Positions 17,149 through 27,436 of a DNA stretch of 55,759 nucleotides are shown here, one piece after another. The stretch's first letter is position 1; every line of letters starts with the position of its first letter. This DNA comes from Alphaproteobacteria bacterium. Lineage in GTDB: Bacteria > Pseudomonadota > Alphaproteobacteria > Micavibrionales > Micavibrionaceae. Made by a program: the position numbers and the translations under genes. The notes under the pieces were generated by a model that worked only from the letters and a program-made list of their open reading frames with translations, had not been told where the DNA came from and made no database searches. The stretch lies in the NCBI GenBank assembly GCA_024275825.1, contig JAJRYK010000021.1, positions 1 to 55,759 on the forward strand. Direction: 5' to 3'.

Positions 17149-17709
17149 ATGGATGATGTAGAAAAACTAAAAGTCGCCCTTGATCAGCCCATCGTCATGG
17201 TTGGGATGATGGGCGTGGGGAAGAGCCGGATTGGACAGGCGCTGGCCAGTGCGCTGGATCTGCCATTTTATGATAGTGATAAAATTATTGAAGAAAAAGC
17301 GGGGCGGCCCATTCCTGATGTCTTTATCGCGTTTGGAGAAGAAAAATTCAGGCGCGCGGAGCAAAACACGATTATTGAGCTCTTGGAGCAAAAGAGTCCT
17401 TGCGTGATTGCGACGGGCGGCGGGGCATTAACCTCTCCAGTAACGTTGGAGGCGATTAAAGAGCAAGGGATTTCTGTGTGGCTGCAGGCTGATCTGGACA
17501 CGACGATGAAGCGGCTGGCAGGCAATGCCAATCGCCCATTATTGCAAACCGAGGATCCGCGCGCGACAGTAAAGGCGTTGATGGAAGCGCGGCAAGCCCT
17601 TTATGCGCAGGCGACGCTGCATGTGCAAACTGATGAGCATTCCACGCAAGTCACTATCGATAACCTTATAAAAACCTTGTGTTTCCGGGTGATTCCGGGT
17701 AGCGTCTGA
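17149..17709 (+). CDS. aroK: Shikimate kinase
   Basis: 186 residues. Phosphorylates shikimate at the 3-hydroxyl with ATP, fifth step of the shikimate pathway. Motifs: P-loop GMMGVGKS (residues 19-26), the shikimate-binding DSD in LPFYDSDKII, FRRAE, ATGGGAL, and the lid region AGNANRPLL. Followed after 31 bases by aroB on the same strand, the usual operon pair. The start has no Shine-Dalgarno match and lies right after a promoter-like pair of boxes. Confidence 0.96.
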   Translation: MDDVEKLKVALDQPIVMVGMMGVGKSRIGQALASALDLPFYDSDKIIEEKAGRPIPDVFIAFGEEKFRRAEQNTIIELLEQKSPCVIATGGGALTSPVTLEAIKEQGISVWLQADLDTTMKRLAGNANRPLLQTEDPRATVKALMEARQALYAQATLHVQTDEHSTQVTIDNLIKTLCFRVIPGSV

Positions 17710-17740
17710 GGCTGTTAAAGTGGGGATTTAGAATAAGGCT

Positions 17741-18964
17741 ATGGACACACGTATTGTCACAATTGATTTGGGGCTGCGCTCATACGATATTTATATCGGA
17801 TCGGGGCTGCTCTACCGTATTGCCGATTATGTGCCCTATGAGCTTGCGGGGCGCTCTGTCTTCTTGGTGGCTGATGAGAATACGGCTCCGTATATGCAGA
17901 CCTTGCAAGTCGCGCTGAAAGAGGCTGGCGCGGCGCGGACAGAGTGCTTTGTCGTTACGCCGGGTGAGCAAACCAAATCCTTTACATCATTGGAGCGTTT
18001 GACCAATTGGTTGTTGGAAAGCGGTATTCGTCGTGATTCAATCGTGTTTGCGGTTGGTGGCGGCGTTGTCGGTGATTTGACCGGGTTTGCGGCTTCCGTC
18101 GCGATGCGCGGCGTGCCCTATATTCAAATTCCAACCAGCTTGCTGGCGCAGGTTGATAGCTCGGTGGGCGGCAAGACGGGCATTAACACCGCGCAGGGCA
18201 AAAATCTGGTGGGTAGCTTTTATCAACCCAAGGCGGTCGTCATCGATATTGATACGCTGGGAACACTGCCAAAGCGTGAGCTACTGGCGGGATATGCAGA
18301 GATTGCGAAATACGGCCTGATCAATGATAGCGGCTTTTTTAGTTGGCTGGATGATCATGGCGAGAATGTGTGTCGCCTTGATGAGGAAGAGCTTGTGCAC
18401 GCTATTGAAAGCAGTGTGAAGGCTAAGGCGTTGGTCGTGCAGGCTGATGAGAAAGAGCAGGGCCAGCGCGCGTTGCTCAATCTCGGCCACACATTTGGCC
18501 ATGCATTGGAAGCGGCTGCGGGTTATGACGGGCGCTTGCTGCATGGTGAGGCTGTGTCGATCGGCGCGGTACTGGCCTATGATTTATCGCACCGGATGGG
18601 GCTGTGCACGGCAGAGGATTTGGAGCGTGTGCGGACGCATTTTTCAGAGCTTGGCTTACCAACGCAAATATCATTCATTGACCCGGCGCTTGACACCACG
18701 CCAGAGGCGTTGATTGAAGCGATGGGGCATGACAAAAAAGTTTCCGGTGGCAAGATTAACTTTATTTTGGTCAATGGTATTGGAGAGGCCTTTATGAGTG
18801 ATGAGGTTGATTTGGCGTTGGTGAAGGCGGTGCTAAAAGACTCGCTTGGCGAGCAACAGGGCAAGGCGTCTAGCGATAGCGAAAATGGATTATCGATGAG
18901 TGGGAAGTTTAAAAATAAGGGAGTTAAAGGATTATGGCGATCAGCCTTTTCTTCGCGGGCTTAG
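17741..18964 (+). CDS. aroB: 3-dehydroquinate synthase, with C-terminal tail
   Basis: Converts 3-deoxy-D-arabino-heptulosonate 7-phosphate to 3-dehydroquinate with NAD+ and a divalent metal. Seen: AVGGGVVGDLTGFAAS (NAD site), IPTSLLAQVDSSVGGKTG, and the metal ligands in AGYAEIAKYG and LNLGHTFGHALE. The enzyme fold ends near residue 370 (LVKAVLKDSL); a polar tail of about 35 residues follows (GEQQGKASSD, ending WRSAFSSRA). The last 31 bases overlap the next gene in another frame, so the tail may be a by-product of lost stop codons. Operon with aroK and the CNNM gene. Confidence 0.96.
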   Translation: MDTRIVTIDLGLRSYDIYIGSGLLYRIADYVPYELAGRSVFLVADENTAPYMQTLQVALKEAGAARTECFVVTPGEQTKSFTSLERLTNWLLESGIRRDSIVFAVGGGVVGDLTGFAASVAMRGVPYIQIPTSLLAQVDSSVGGKTGINTAQGKNLVGSFYQPKAVVIDIDTLGTLPKRELLAGYAEIAKYGLINDSGFFSWLDDHGENVCRLDEEELVHAIESSVKAKALVVQADEKEQGQRALLNLGHTFGHALEAAAGYDGRLLHGEAVSIGAVLAYDLSHRMGLCTAEDLERVRTHFSELGLPTQISFIDPALDTTPEALIEAMGHDKKVSGGKINFILVNGIGEAFMSDEVDLALVKAVLKDSLGEQQGKASSDSENGLSMSGKFKNKGVKGLWRSAFSSRA

Positions 18965-20199
18965 CGATTATTTGTCTTTTGCTGCTATCGGCATTTTTCT
19001 CTGGTGCAGAGACAGCGCTGACGGCGGCCTCTGCTGTGCGGCTTCATAATAAAGAGAAACAGGGCGATCGCCGCGCGGCGATCATCAACAAGGTTCGCCG
19101 CAAGAAGGACCGGATGATCGGCGCGCTGCTGCTTGGGAATAATCTGGTGAATATTCTGGCCTCTGCGCTGGCGACCAGCGTGCTGATTAAAATCTTTGGT
19201 GATGCGGGCGTTGTGTATGCGACGCTGATGATGACCTTGCTGGTGCTGATCTTTGCCGAAGTGCTGCCCAAGACCTACGCCTTGCATCATGCAGAGGGGA
19301 TGAGCCTGCGCATTGCGCCGATCATCGCGCTGGTGGTGTTTATCCTTGCGCCCATTACCGAAACGATTACGTACATTGTGCGCTTTGTGCTCAAATTATT
19401 CGGCGTGGATATCTCAAAGGTCGCTAAGGGCTCACATCTGGAGCTGCTGCGCGGCGTGATTGATATGCATGATGGCCCGGCGCAGGAAACGCAGGAACAG
19501 CGCGCAATGCTGCGCTCTATCCTCGATCTGGGCGATGTGGATATTGAGGAGATCATGATCCACCGCAAAAATATGACGATGATTAATGCGAATCTGAATG
19601 TACGCGATATCGTTCAACAAGTCCTCGACAGTCCCTATACGCGCCTGCCGCTGTGGAAGAATGATCAGGATAATATTGTGGGTATTTTGCATGCAAAATT
19701 ATTGCTGCGCGAGCTGAATAAGTGCGATGGGAAGATGGAGGATATTGATCTGCAAGAGGCGGTTTTAAATCCATGGTTCGTGCCGGAGACCACCAATCTC
19801 TATGAACAGCTGCAAGCCTTTCGCGAGCGTAAAGAGCATTTCGCGATTGTCGTTGATGAATATGGCGCGCTGATGGGGATTGTGACACTGGAGGATATTT
19901 TGGAGGAAATTGTTGGCCAGATTGATGATTAACACGATCTGGATATCCCCGGCGTGCGCAAGCTGCAAGACGGTTCTTTGTTGGTAGACGGTACCGTGAC
20001 GATCCGTGACCTGAACCGTGAATTTGATTGGGAGCTGCCGGACGAGGAATATGCAACGGTCGCTGGGCTGATCCTTCACGAATCCCGGATGATCCCTAAG
20101 GTCGGTCAGTGCTTCGCTTTCCACGGCTTTCGCTTCGATATCAATAAACGCCAGCGTAATCAGATCACGAAGATTAAGGTGAAACGGATTGCGGCTTAG
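18934..20199 (+). pseudogene. CNNM/CorC-type transporter (HlyC/CorC family), interrupted by one in-frame TAA
   Basis: Integral membrane protein of the DUF21-CBS-CorC_HlyC family, linked to Mg2+ or Co2+ transport. The DUF21 domain with three or four membrane helices (from LFFAGLAIICLLLLSAFFSG) spans about 1-165, two CBS domains about 190-330 end at EEIVGQIDD, and then comes TAA (19930-19932). The same frame continues with HDLDIPGVRKLQ to VKRIAA, the complete CorC_HlyC domain, stopping at 20199. Family members read I-x-DEHDLD here, so GAA has become TAA. As written, a 332-residue product lacks its C-terminal domain. Good ribosome site AAAGGA; start overlaps aroB. Confidence 0.88.
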
Positions 20200-20271
20200 G
20201 GTGTTGTCATAGTTTTTGACAAACATGTGCGGTTGCGGTAAAGATGGACCGTAAATTTCAGGAGCTTTGAT

Positions 20272-20631
20272 ATGAATATAGATGATGATGACCCCTGTGA
20301 TGAGTCAGCGCTTTCTTTAGACGCTGATGATACAGTTATTGGGATAGAACTGCCATGGGATGAATCAGAAGTGGGTTTTGTCTTAGGGGCTGATGATACA
20401 TGTGATGGAACAATATCATTATCAGACGATGATATTGATGGTACGGCTTTTGGAGGGTTTGTTGAAGAGATTGATCCAGATCACCCCGGAGGCCCGCCCT
20501 TTGACGGGCCAGATAATGATGGCGGCGCTTTGGTTGAAATACATGACCCCGATCGTCCTAAGGGGCCTCGTGGTGGTGGCCCAATACAGTCAGGTTTAGC
20601 TGCTGAGCTACCATTGCCGGAGTGCGGCTAA
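20272..20631 (+). CDS. Small acidic hypothetical protein, 119 aa
   Basis: Not recognised. Preceded by AGGAG at good spacing from ATG 20272. Extremely acidic: D and E make up roughly a quarter of residues, with DDDD near the N-terminus and many D-x-D pairs, which could bind cations. The C-terminal half is rich in P, G and D (DPDHPGGPPFDGPDN) and low in order. Its final bases overlap the aldo/keto reductase stop on the other strand. Composition suggests a disordered protein; no signal peptide seen. Confidence 0.55.
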   Translation: MNIDDDDPCDESALSLDADDTVIGIELPWDESEVGFVLGADDTCDGTISLSDDDIDGTAFGGFVEEIDPDHPGGPPFDGPDNDGGALVEIHDPDRPKGPRGGGPIQSGLAAELPLPECG

Positions 20632-21383
20632 AAACTTGCTTCAACATTTGCCCTCAAATGCTCTTCATTAATTGTGCCTACAATCACGCTGCTGACAGCT
20701 TTATGGGAGAGCGCGAAGTTTAGGGCGTCTGCTGGTGAGGTTGCATGGCCGCTGGCTATAGCCTTTTTGATCAGCGCGCCTTTGTTTTTTTCTAGCGCAT
20801 AATCGAGCACAGCTTTTTCATCCGTATAGGCCGAGTTATAGCTTGCCATGACGACATCGAGCAGGTCGCAAGCCAGTTTGCCGCCGGAAACGGTTTTGGT
20901 GGACGCGCCGATGGCGCGCACGCGGCCATCTTCTTTGAAGCTGTGAAGGCGCTTTATAAGGGCGCTATCATTTAAGATCTCTTCATCCCGCCCATCGGAA
21001 TGAATGAGAAATATATCGATATAGTCTGTTTGCAAGCGTCTCAGAGAGCGCTCAAGGCTGCGCTCAAAATGATCGGGGGTGAAGTTGTAGGTGGATTGAT
21101 TGTTTTCGAAATCCTCGCCGGCTTTGCCGATGATCACCCAATCGGCTCGCTGGTCAGCCAGCAGGCGGCCCAAACGCTCTTCGCTTGTGCCATAGGCGGG
21201 GGCGGTGTCGAGGGTGTTTAGCCCCAAGCTTTTGGCGGCGGCGAGGAGGCTGGACAGAGCGCTCTCATCAGGGATTTCAAATTCTTTTGGGTATTTCACG
21301 CCCTCGTTACGGCCAAACTTCACAGTGCCTAATCCGAGGGGGGAGATTTGTATTCCGGTTTCCCCGAGTTGTCTTTTGTTCAT
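20628..21383 (-). CDS. Aldo/keto reductase
   Basis: 251 residues from ATG 21383; the open frame extends 27 bases further, but 21383 overlaps the stop of the preceding oxidoreductase gene (ATGA) and matches the family start MNKRQLGETGIQISPLGLG. An NAD(P)H-dependent reductase with a TIM-barrel fold. Tetrad elements: Asp and Tyr in LDTAPAYGTSEERLG, Lys in VIIGKAGED, His in IFLIHSDGR. It is shorter than common members (about 280-330), losing C-terminal loops that shape specificity. Third gene in a minus-strand set with an alpha/beta hydrolase and an FAD enzyme. Substrate unknown. Confidence 0.9.
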   Translation of the reverse strand: MNKRQLGETGIQISPLGLGTVKFGRNEGVKYPKEFEIPDESALSSLLAAAKSLGLNTLDTAPAYGTSEERLGRLLADQRADWVIIGKAGEDFENNQSTYNFTPDHFERSLERSLRRLQTDYIDIFLIHSDGRDEEILNDSALIKRLHSFKEDGRVRAIGASTKTVSGGKLACDLLDVVMASYNSAYTDEKAVLDYALEKNKGALIKKAIASGHATSPADALNFALSHKAVSSVIVGTINEEHLRANVEASF

Positions 21384-22540
21384 AGGCGTGTCCAGTCTGC
21401 TGTGTCCCATGGCGCGGTAGCGTATTCAGCATTTTCCCAGTTGTTAGTATCTGCTGCATCGTGCGAGGGCGTTATATTTTTTGCACCAATCTTCTCGATG
21501 ACCATATCGCATAGCATCGGCGCGAAGGTCAATTTTGTGGGCCAGCAATAGAGCGTGTTATCGACCTCGTGAATGGTCGGTGCGTTGGGCATCCAGCCAT
21601 CCGTTTTTGATTTACCTTCCACCCGGTCAATCGGAAGAGTTGTCCATTCGATGCCGGAGAGATCAAGGTGCGGCAGATATTTGGCTAGCGCTTTTTTGAT
21701 AGCGGTATAAACCTGTGCGGGGTCAGAGTCTTTTGCGCGCTCCGTAACGCCTGCGCCGATATACCAGATCAGCGCGCCGTCTTGCGCTTTATGTGTGGTG
21801 ATCGTCGCGACGGGCTTGTCACTTTTGCCTACCAGATGCGCAAATAGCGGGAAGGGCACATTTTTCATTATGCCCATGAGGAGAGGCCGGCGCTGGGTTT
21901 CCAGGCCTTGATTGTGACCTGTAGCTTCAGCAATTTCGGCGTTCGATTCGGCGGCGGTGAAGATATGGAGTTTCGCGTTGATATGTGCAAGCGCGTCTTC
22001 GGCGTTGTCAATTTTCAAAATGTGATCGCGGTGGGGTTCGGCCAGAGCTTTGATCACGCTGGGAATATCGAGCACCAGTTCGTTCATATTGATCAGGGAG
22101 CCTTTGAACCCGGCCTGTGTGATTTCAATAGGCCAGTCGGCGGGCAAAATTTCGCTGACACTATCGCCGAGGAGTTTTTGCGAGATTGTTTTTGTGATCC
22201 CGCCGATGACCCCCTTGGGGATGAGGAGCTGTTGCGAGGGGGCGGCGATGTTTGCAGCAGAGAGATCAACCGGCCCTTCGCCGCCCAACGCGGCGCGCCA
22301 GACATCCGGCATAAGGCTGAGGGATTTGGCCAGCGCATTTACTTTACCGCCCAATGTGAATTTCAGGCCGGAATGGATGATGCCTTGGGAGGCGATGCTT
22401 TGCCCGCCGCCAATCGCGCTGTTTTCCAGCAATATCGCATTGTAACCCAGCCCGCGCAGGTGGCTCAGCAACCACAGCCCCGCGATTCCTGCGCCGAAAA
22501 TGGCGATGTCGGCGTTTAAAATTTTGTCTGTTCCAGCCAT
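21380..22540 (-). CDS. FAD-dependent oxidoreductase (DAO family)
   Basis: 386 residues. The N-terminus has a dinucleotide-binding fold, DIAIFGAGIAGLWLLSHL with G-x-G-x-x-G, then ENSAIGGGQSIASQGIIHSG typical of D-amino-acid/glycerol-3-phosphate dehydrogenase-like FAD enzymes. C-terminal substrate domain ends with APWDTADWTRL. Cytoplasmic, no signal peptide. Overlaps the upstream hydrolase gene by 25 bases and the downstream aldo/keto reductase by 4, so the three genes are almost surely one operon and may act on related carbonyl or amine metabolites. The exact substrate is not readable. Confidence 0.85.
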   Translation of the reverse strand: MAGTDKILNADIAIFGAGIAGLWLLSHLRGLGYNAILLENSAIGGGQSIASQGIIHSGLKFTLGGKVNALAKSLSLMPDVWRAALGGEGPVDLSAANIAAPSQQLLIPKGVIGGITKTISQKLLGDSVSEILPADWPIEITQAGFKGSLINMNELVLDIPSVIKALAEPHRDHILKIDNAEDALAHINAKLHIFTAAESNAEIAEATGHNQGLETQRRPLLMGIMKNVPFPLFAHLVGKSDKPVATITTHKAQDGALIWYIGAGVTERAKDSDPAQVYTAIKKALAKYLPHLDLSGIEWTTLPIDRVEGKSKTDGWMPNAPTIHEVDNTLYCWPTKLTFAPMLCDMVIEKIGAKNITPSHDAADTNNWENAEYATAPWDTADWTRL

Positions 22541-23391
22541 TGCTCAATTGCGCTTATATGTTCGGGGGCTGTGAGGGAGGGCACATGGCCGCAATCGTCG
22601 AAGGTGGCGAGGGTCATAGACGGGCCGGGGCCGCAAGTGCTCATCTGGTCGAGCAAATCTTGCGGTAATATGATTGATTTCGCGCCGCGGATCATCAGGG
22701 TAGGGCAGGCGACAGCGTTCCAGAATGGCCAAAGGCCAATGTCGTTTGGCTCTGCTGCGTTGAAAGCGACGGCAATACTGGCATCATGATTATAGGTCAG
22801 CCTGCCGTCATCCAGCGCGCGGGCATTATGCTTCGCCATATGATGCCAATGTTCGTCGGTGATTGGTCCCCAACCGATACGCTGGGTTTGTTTGAAGTCT
22901 GTTTCCAGCTCTTCGATTGAATCAAAGATGCGCGGTTGGAGCACGACATCGCGAATAAGGTCGAGCGCATTTTGTGGGATGATTGGCCCAACATCATTGA
23001 TGATCAGACGGCGAATGGGTGAATTTTGCACGCCCGCCAAGCACATGCCGATCATGCCGCCGAGCGAGACGCCGAGGAAATCGACACTATTGGCTTCCGT
23101 GATATCCAGATGAGAGAGCAGGCCGGCGATATCTTGGTTATATTGCACCAGATTATAATCCATCGGGTTCGGTAGATTATCGCTGCGGCCGCGGCCGGGC
23201 AGATCGATGGTGATTAGGCGATGCCCTTGCGCGCTTAAATGTTCCGCCAGCGGATCGAAATCATGACCGTTACAGGTCAGGCCGTGGACACAAATGATCG
23301 GCGCGCCGTCGCTCGGCCCCCAATCGTTATAAACAATATTGTGGAACCCCATAGAGTTCAGGCCAAGATATGATTTTTCGTTAAAAGACAT
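22516..23391 (-). CDS. Alpha/beta hydrolase
   Basis: 291 residues with the alpha/beta-hydrolase fold. The oxyanion segment is ICVHGLTCNGHDFDPL, the nucleophile elbow GVSLGGMIG (Ser at about residue 110), the acid probably Asp in the SIILPQDLLDQM region, and the histidine in FDDCGHVPSL. Typical for esterases or C-C bond hydrolases acting on small molecules; no lid or secretion signal. Start SFNEKSYLGLNSMGFHNIVY fits homologues I recall. First gene of the three-gene operon with the FAD enzyme and aldo/keto reductase. Confidence 0.9.
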   Translation of the reverse strand: MSFNEKSYLGLNSMGFHNIVYNDWGPSDGAPIICVHGLTCNGHDFDPLAEHLSAQGHRLITIDLPGRGRSDNLPNPMDYNLVQYNQDIAGLLSHLDITEANSVDFLGVSLGGMIGMCLAGVQNSPIRRLIINDVGPIIPQNALDLIRDVVLQPRIFDSIEELETDFKQTQRIGWGPITDEHWHHMAKHNARALDDGRLTYNHDASIAVAFNAAEPNDIGLWPFWNAVACPTLMIRGAKSIILPQDLLDQMSTCGPGPSMTLATFDDCGHVPSLTAPEHISAIEQWLEQTKF

Positions 23392-23455
23392 GAGACAAAG
23401 TCTATGGCTTTGCGGCGTGCAAGGCTAGCGTAAATATTTCGTATGCTGATCTTGG

Positions 23456-26251
23456 TTAAGATGCTGCTTGATTTTGAATTTGACCGTGGCAATGCTTGAA
23501 TTTTTTGCCTGAACCACAGGGGCAAGGGCTGTTGCGCGGCACTTTGGCCCAGCTTTCCGGGTCATTTTTGTTGAAAGTTTTGTTGCGCATGGGGGCTTGT
23601 TTGGGGGCGGCGGCTTGCTGTGGTTGTGGCTGGCCTTGTGGGGCATTTTGTCCTGCTTGCGCACCTAGTCCCATGAGAGCGGGATCTTCGCGCGTTGTTT
23701 CGAGATTTTCGGGCTCGGCAATCTTTGGCATGAACATGTCGACCTTACGATCGCCAGGGGTGACTTCGTTCACATCGACAATCACGTAGCTGAGGATCTG
23801 CGTCGCGCTTTCACGAATTTGATTCATCATGGATTCAAAGAGTGTAAAGGCTTCAGTTTTATATTCGTTAAGCGGATCGCGCTGGCCAAAGGCGCGTAGA
23901 TTAATGCCCTGACGCAGATGATCGAGATTGAGTAAATGCTCTTTCCAGTGCTGATCAATGGTATTGATCAAGATGGTTTTTTGCACGCCGTACCAGATAT
24001 ATTCTCCGTTATTCGCGAGTTTAGAGGCCATGGCTTTGTCAGATTCGTCGATTAAGCGCTCCAGGATTTCTTCGTCCGCAATGCCTTCTTCGGCGGTCCA
24101 CTCAGTAAATGGCAGGTTGAGGTTTAGGGTGCTCTGTACCTGTGTATGCAGCGTATTGATATCCCATTGTTCAGCGTAGGCGCCGCGGGGAATGGCGGCG
24201 GCGACCATGTCTTCGATCACATCATGGCGCATATCGGTGGTCAAATCATTGACGTCTTCCTGTGCGCCTAAGATTTCGCGGCGTTGCTCATAGATGATTT
24301 TGCGCTGGTCATTCATCACATCATCGAATTGCAGCAGGTTTTTCCGTACGTCGAAATGCATACCCTCGACTTTGGTCTGGGCTTTTTCGAGCATTTTGGA
24401 AATCAGCGGGTGTTCGAGCGCTTCACCGTCTTTTAGGCCGATCTTGTTGTGCGAGAGAAGCCCTTCAAGCTTATCTCCGGCAAAGATGCGCATCAAATCA
24501 TCTTCGACCGAGAGGAAGAACATGGAGGCGCCGGGGTCGCCCTGCCGCCCTGAACGACCGCGCAGCTGGTTATCAATGCGGCGTGATTCATGGCGCTCTG
24601 TCCCGATGACGAAGAGGCCGCCGGCCTCGATTACGGTTTCTTTGTCTTTAGCGATTTCGGCTGTGATTTTGTCGGTCGCTTTTTGTTTTCTCGCGTCGGT
24701 CCAGCTTTCGTCGATATCTTCGGCGAGGCGCATATCGAGATTGCCGCCCAGCTGAATGTCTGTGCCGCGACCGGCCATGTTGGTGGCGATGGTCACTGCG
24801 CCGGGGCGACCGGCCTGTGTAATGATATGGGCCTCTTGTTCATGATAGCGTGCGTTGAGAACTTTGTGTTTGATCTTGGCCTTTGTTAGAGAGGCAGAAA
24901 GCGATTCTGATTTTTCGATGGACACGGTTCCGACCAAAACAGGCTGTTTATGCTCCTGGCACTCACGGACGAGCTCAACGATGGCACCGTCTTTTTCGGC
25001 CAAAGATTTGTAGATTTTGTCTTCATGGTCAATCCGTGCAACGGGCAGGTTGGTGGGCATAGACACCACGCCGAGTTTATAAATCTCCATAAACTCGCCA
25101 GCCTCGGTCATCGCCGTGCCGGTCATGCCGGAAAGCTTTGGATAGAGGCGGAAGAAATTTTGGAAGGTGATGGAGGCCAGAGTTTGATTCTCGCTTTGAA
25201 TCTCTGCGCCTTCCTTGGCTTCGATGGCCTGGTGGAGGCCTTCGGACAGGCGGCGGCCTTCCATCATACGGCCGGTGAATTCGTCAATCAGAATAACCTT
25301 GCTGTCTTTTACGATGTAATCGGTATCGCGGTGGAACAGCTTGTGCGCACGAAGGGCTTGGTTGGTGTGGTGAATTAGGCTGATATTGTCGAGGTCATAA
25401 AGTTCACCCTCTGTCAGTAGGCCGTGTTCGCGCAGCAGGGATTCAACCTTTTCTGTGCCATCTTCGGTCAGGATCACAGTTTTGTGCTTTTCATCCATGT
25501 CGTAATGGTCAGGCTCTAGCGATGGAATGATTTTATCAACGGCGGTGTAAAGCTCAGCGGAAGATTCAGACGGGCCAGAGATGATCAGCGGCGTTCTGGC
25601 TTCGTCAATCAGGATAGAATCAATCTCATCAATGATGGCGTAGTTAAAGGGGCGCTGGACCATGCGATCAAGGCGCATGCGCATATTGTCGCGCAGATAA
25701 TCAAAGCCAAACTCGTTGTTTGTGCCGTAGGTAATGTCTGCGGCGTAGGCTTCTTTACGCTCTAGATAGGGTATGTCATTGGTGACGCAGTCTACGGTTA
25801 GTCCGAGAAAGCCGTGGATTTGCCCCATCCATTCGGAGTCACGTTGCGCCAGATAGTCGTTCACAGTCACAATATGTACGCCCTTGCCGCTGAGCGCATT
25901 CAAATAGGTCGGCAGGGTGGAGACAAGGGTTTTACCTTCACCCGTACGCATTTCAGAAATCAGTCCCTGATGCAGGGCTACGCCGCCTATGAGTTGTACA
26001 TCATAATGGCGTTGGCCCAGCGTACGTTTTGCGGCTTCGCGGACAACGGCGAAGGCTTCGTACATGATGTCATCGAGTGATTCGCCGGCTTCTATACGGT
26101 CGCGGAAGATTTGTGTTTGCCCCTGAAGTTCTTCATCGCTCATCGCTTCATAGGTTGGCTCAAGCGCATTGATGGGTGCAACATGCTTTTCAAGCTGTTT
26201 TAAGGTGCGCTCATTTGATGAGCCAAAAACTTTTGCGATGAGGTTGAGCAC
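23456..26251 (-). CDS. secA: Preprotein translocase ATPase SecA
   Basis: 931 residues, full length. SecA drives unfolded preproteins through SecYEG. Seen: DEAD-motor Walker A region [12 protein letters not shown], Walker [18 protein letters not shown], the [14 protein letters not shown] motif in the second motor domain, and the C-terminal zinc motif [14 protein letters not shown] that binds SecB and phospholipid. A glutamine/proline-rich linker ([13 protein letters not shown]) separates it. The start codon is GTG with GGAGA about 12 bases upstream. The gene is divergent from a parvulin-type chaperone gene, a common pairing in alphaproteobacteria. Confidence 0.98.
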   Translation of the reverse strand: MLNLIAKVFGSSNERTLKQLEKHVAPINALEPTYEAMSDEELQGQTQIFRDRIEAGESLDDIMYEAFAVVREAAKRTLGQRHYDVQLIGGVALHQGLISEMRTGEGKTLVSTLPTYLNALSGKGVHIVTVNDYLAQRDSEWMGQIHGFLGLTVDCVTNDIPYLERKEAYAADITYGTNNEFGFDYLRDNMRMRLDRMVQRPFNYAIIDEIDSILIDEARTPLIISGPSESSAELYTAVDKIIPSLEPDHYDMDEKHKTVILTEDGTEKVESLLREHGLLTEGELYDLDNISLIHHTNQALRAHKLFHRDTDYIVKDSKVILIDEFTGRMMEGRRLSEGLHQAIEAKEGAEIQSENQTLASITFQNFFRLYPKLSGMTGTAMTEAGEFMEIYKLGVVSMPTNLPVARIDHEDKIYKSLAEKDGAIVELVRECQEHKQPVLVGTVSIEKSESLSASLTKAKIKHKVLNARYHEQEAHIITQAGRPGAVTIATNMAGRGTDIQLGGNLDMRLAEDIDESWTDARKQKATDKITAEIAKDKETVIEAGGLFVIGTERHESRRIDNQLRGRSGRQGDPGASMFFLSVEDDLMRIFAGDKLEGLLSHNKIGLKDGEALEHPLISKMLEKAQTKVEGMHFDVRKNLLQFDDVMNDQRKIIYEQRREILGAQEDVNDLTTDMRHDVIEDMVAAAIPRGAYAEQWDINTLHTQVQSTLNLNLPFTEWTAEEGIADEEILERLIDESDKAMASKLANNGEYIWYGVQKTILINTIDQHWKEHLLNLDHLRQGINLRAFGQRDPLNEYKTEAFTLFESMMNQIRESATQILSYVIVDVNEVTPGDRKVDMFMPKIAEPENLETTREDPALMGLGAQAGQNAPQGQPQPQQAAAPKQAPMRNKTFNKNDPESWAKVPRNSPCPCGSGKKFKHCHGQIQNQAAS

Positions 26252-26427
26252 TTAAATAATTTCTCCAAAGTAAAATCAGGCAACGATATAGCTCGTCATG
26301 ATATAGGCTTTCGGACGCGCAGCGTCAATCGTTACCAGTAATATATCCTGTTTCACCCTATTGAAAAGGGCGCCGCAATCCGGTACGGTTCTTCATCATT
26401 TTTACAAATTAAAAAATAGGAAAGCAA

Positions 26428-27414
26428 ATGACCATGTCAAATTTTCGTGCGTTTACTACTCAAAAATCTCAATCTGGAAATGCAGCGATTATCGCGCTGG
26501 TGGCGCTGGTTGTTGTTGCTGTTGGGGCGCTGGCGTTTTTGTCCGGCAAAATGACCAAGGATGATGGTGCCAGCGTGGTGCCAGCAGCAAATGTTGCGGC
26601 GGCCGCTGGTGATCAGACAGCAGATGTTGCTCAAACGGTTATCGAGCCTGGAAATCCGGTTGTGGCCAAGGTTGATGGCCAGGATATTACGCGTTTGGAT
26701 GTGTTTAGCTTTATTCAAACTCTGCCGCCCAATACGCGCCAAATGCCGGTGGAGCAGCTATTCCCGCTCGCCGTTGATCAGGTTGTGAATGCGCAGATTA
26801 TTAATGAAAAGGTTAAAGGCGTTAATCTGGATAGTGATCCGTTGGTGAAAGAGCAATTGGCCGCGGCTAAGGCCAACATCGTTCGTAACGTTTTCATGCA
26901 AAAAGAAGTGGAAAAGAAAGTCACGGATGAGCGTTTGCAGCAGGTTTATGAGACCTATAAGGATAATTTCCCAGAGCTTGAAGAAGCCAAGGCAAGCCAT
27001 ATTTTGGTTGCCGATGAAGCGCTGGCTACGGATTTGATTGCTAAGCTTGAGGGCGGTGCAGACTTTGCAGCGCTTGCGAAAGAAAACTCAACAGATGGTA
27101 CAGCCGAAAATGGCGGCGATCTTGGGTATTTTGCGGCGAATGAAGTTGTTCCAGAATTTGCTGCGGCTGCATTTGCTTTGAATGCTGGTGAGTTTACAAA
27201 AACGCCAGTGAAGTCTGAATTTGGCTATCACATTATTAAGCTTGAGGAAAAGCGCCAGCGTCCACCAGCGACATTTGAACAAGCCAAAGCCTTCCTTGAA
27301 GGCCAGCTCCGCCGCGCGGTGCTTGATGAGGTCGTGTTTGAATGGCGCAGAGACTCTGATGTTGAACGTTTTGATATCAACGGCAAAGACATCGAGCCCG
27401 CCGCCGGTGAGTAA
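26428..27414 (+). CDS. Membrane-anchored parvulin-type peptidyl-prolyl isomerase
   Basis: 328 residues. One N-terminal membrane helix (NAAIIALVALVVVAVGALAF) anchors the protein with the rest in the periplasm. Chaperone-like helical region about 65-170, then a PpiC/rotamase domain about 185-280 starting ASHILVADE and containing NGGDLGYF and SEFGYHIIKLEE. These are hallmarks of SurA/PrsA-like foldases that isomerise X-Pro bonds in exported proteins, in keeping with the divergent secA next door. AGGAAAG precedes the ATG. It is followed directly by the DUF559 element, 22 bases after its stop. Confidence 0.93.
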   Translation: MTMSNFRAFTTQKSQSGNAAIIALVALVVVAVGALAFLSGKMTKDDGASVVPAANVAAAAGDQTADVAQTVIEPGNPVVAKVDGQDITRLDVFSFIQTLPPNTRQMPVEQLFPLAVDQVVNAQIINEKVKGVNLDSDPLVKEQLAAAKANIVRNVFMQKEVEKKVTDERLQQVYETYKDNFPELEEAKASHILVADEALATDLIAKLEGGADFAALAKENSTDGTAENGGDLGYFAANEVVPEFAAAAFALNAGEFTKTPVKSEFGYHIIKLEEKRQRPPATFEQAKAFLEGQLRRAVLDEVVFEWRRDSDVERFDINGKDIEPAAGE

Positions 27415-27436
27415 AACTCATGAATAACGACAAAGC

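Noticed and set aside
19954-20199. An independent 81-residue gene after the CNNM stop
   Set aside because: It is in the same frame as the CNNM gene and encodes exactly its missing C-terminal domain, so it is treated as part of the broken gene.
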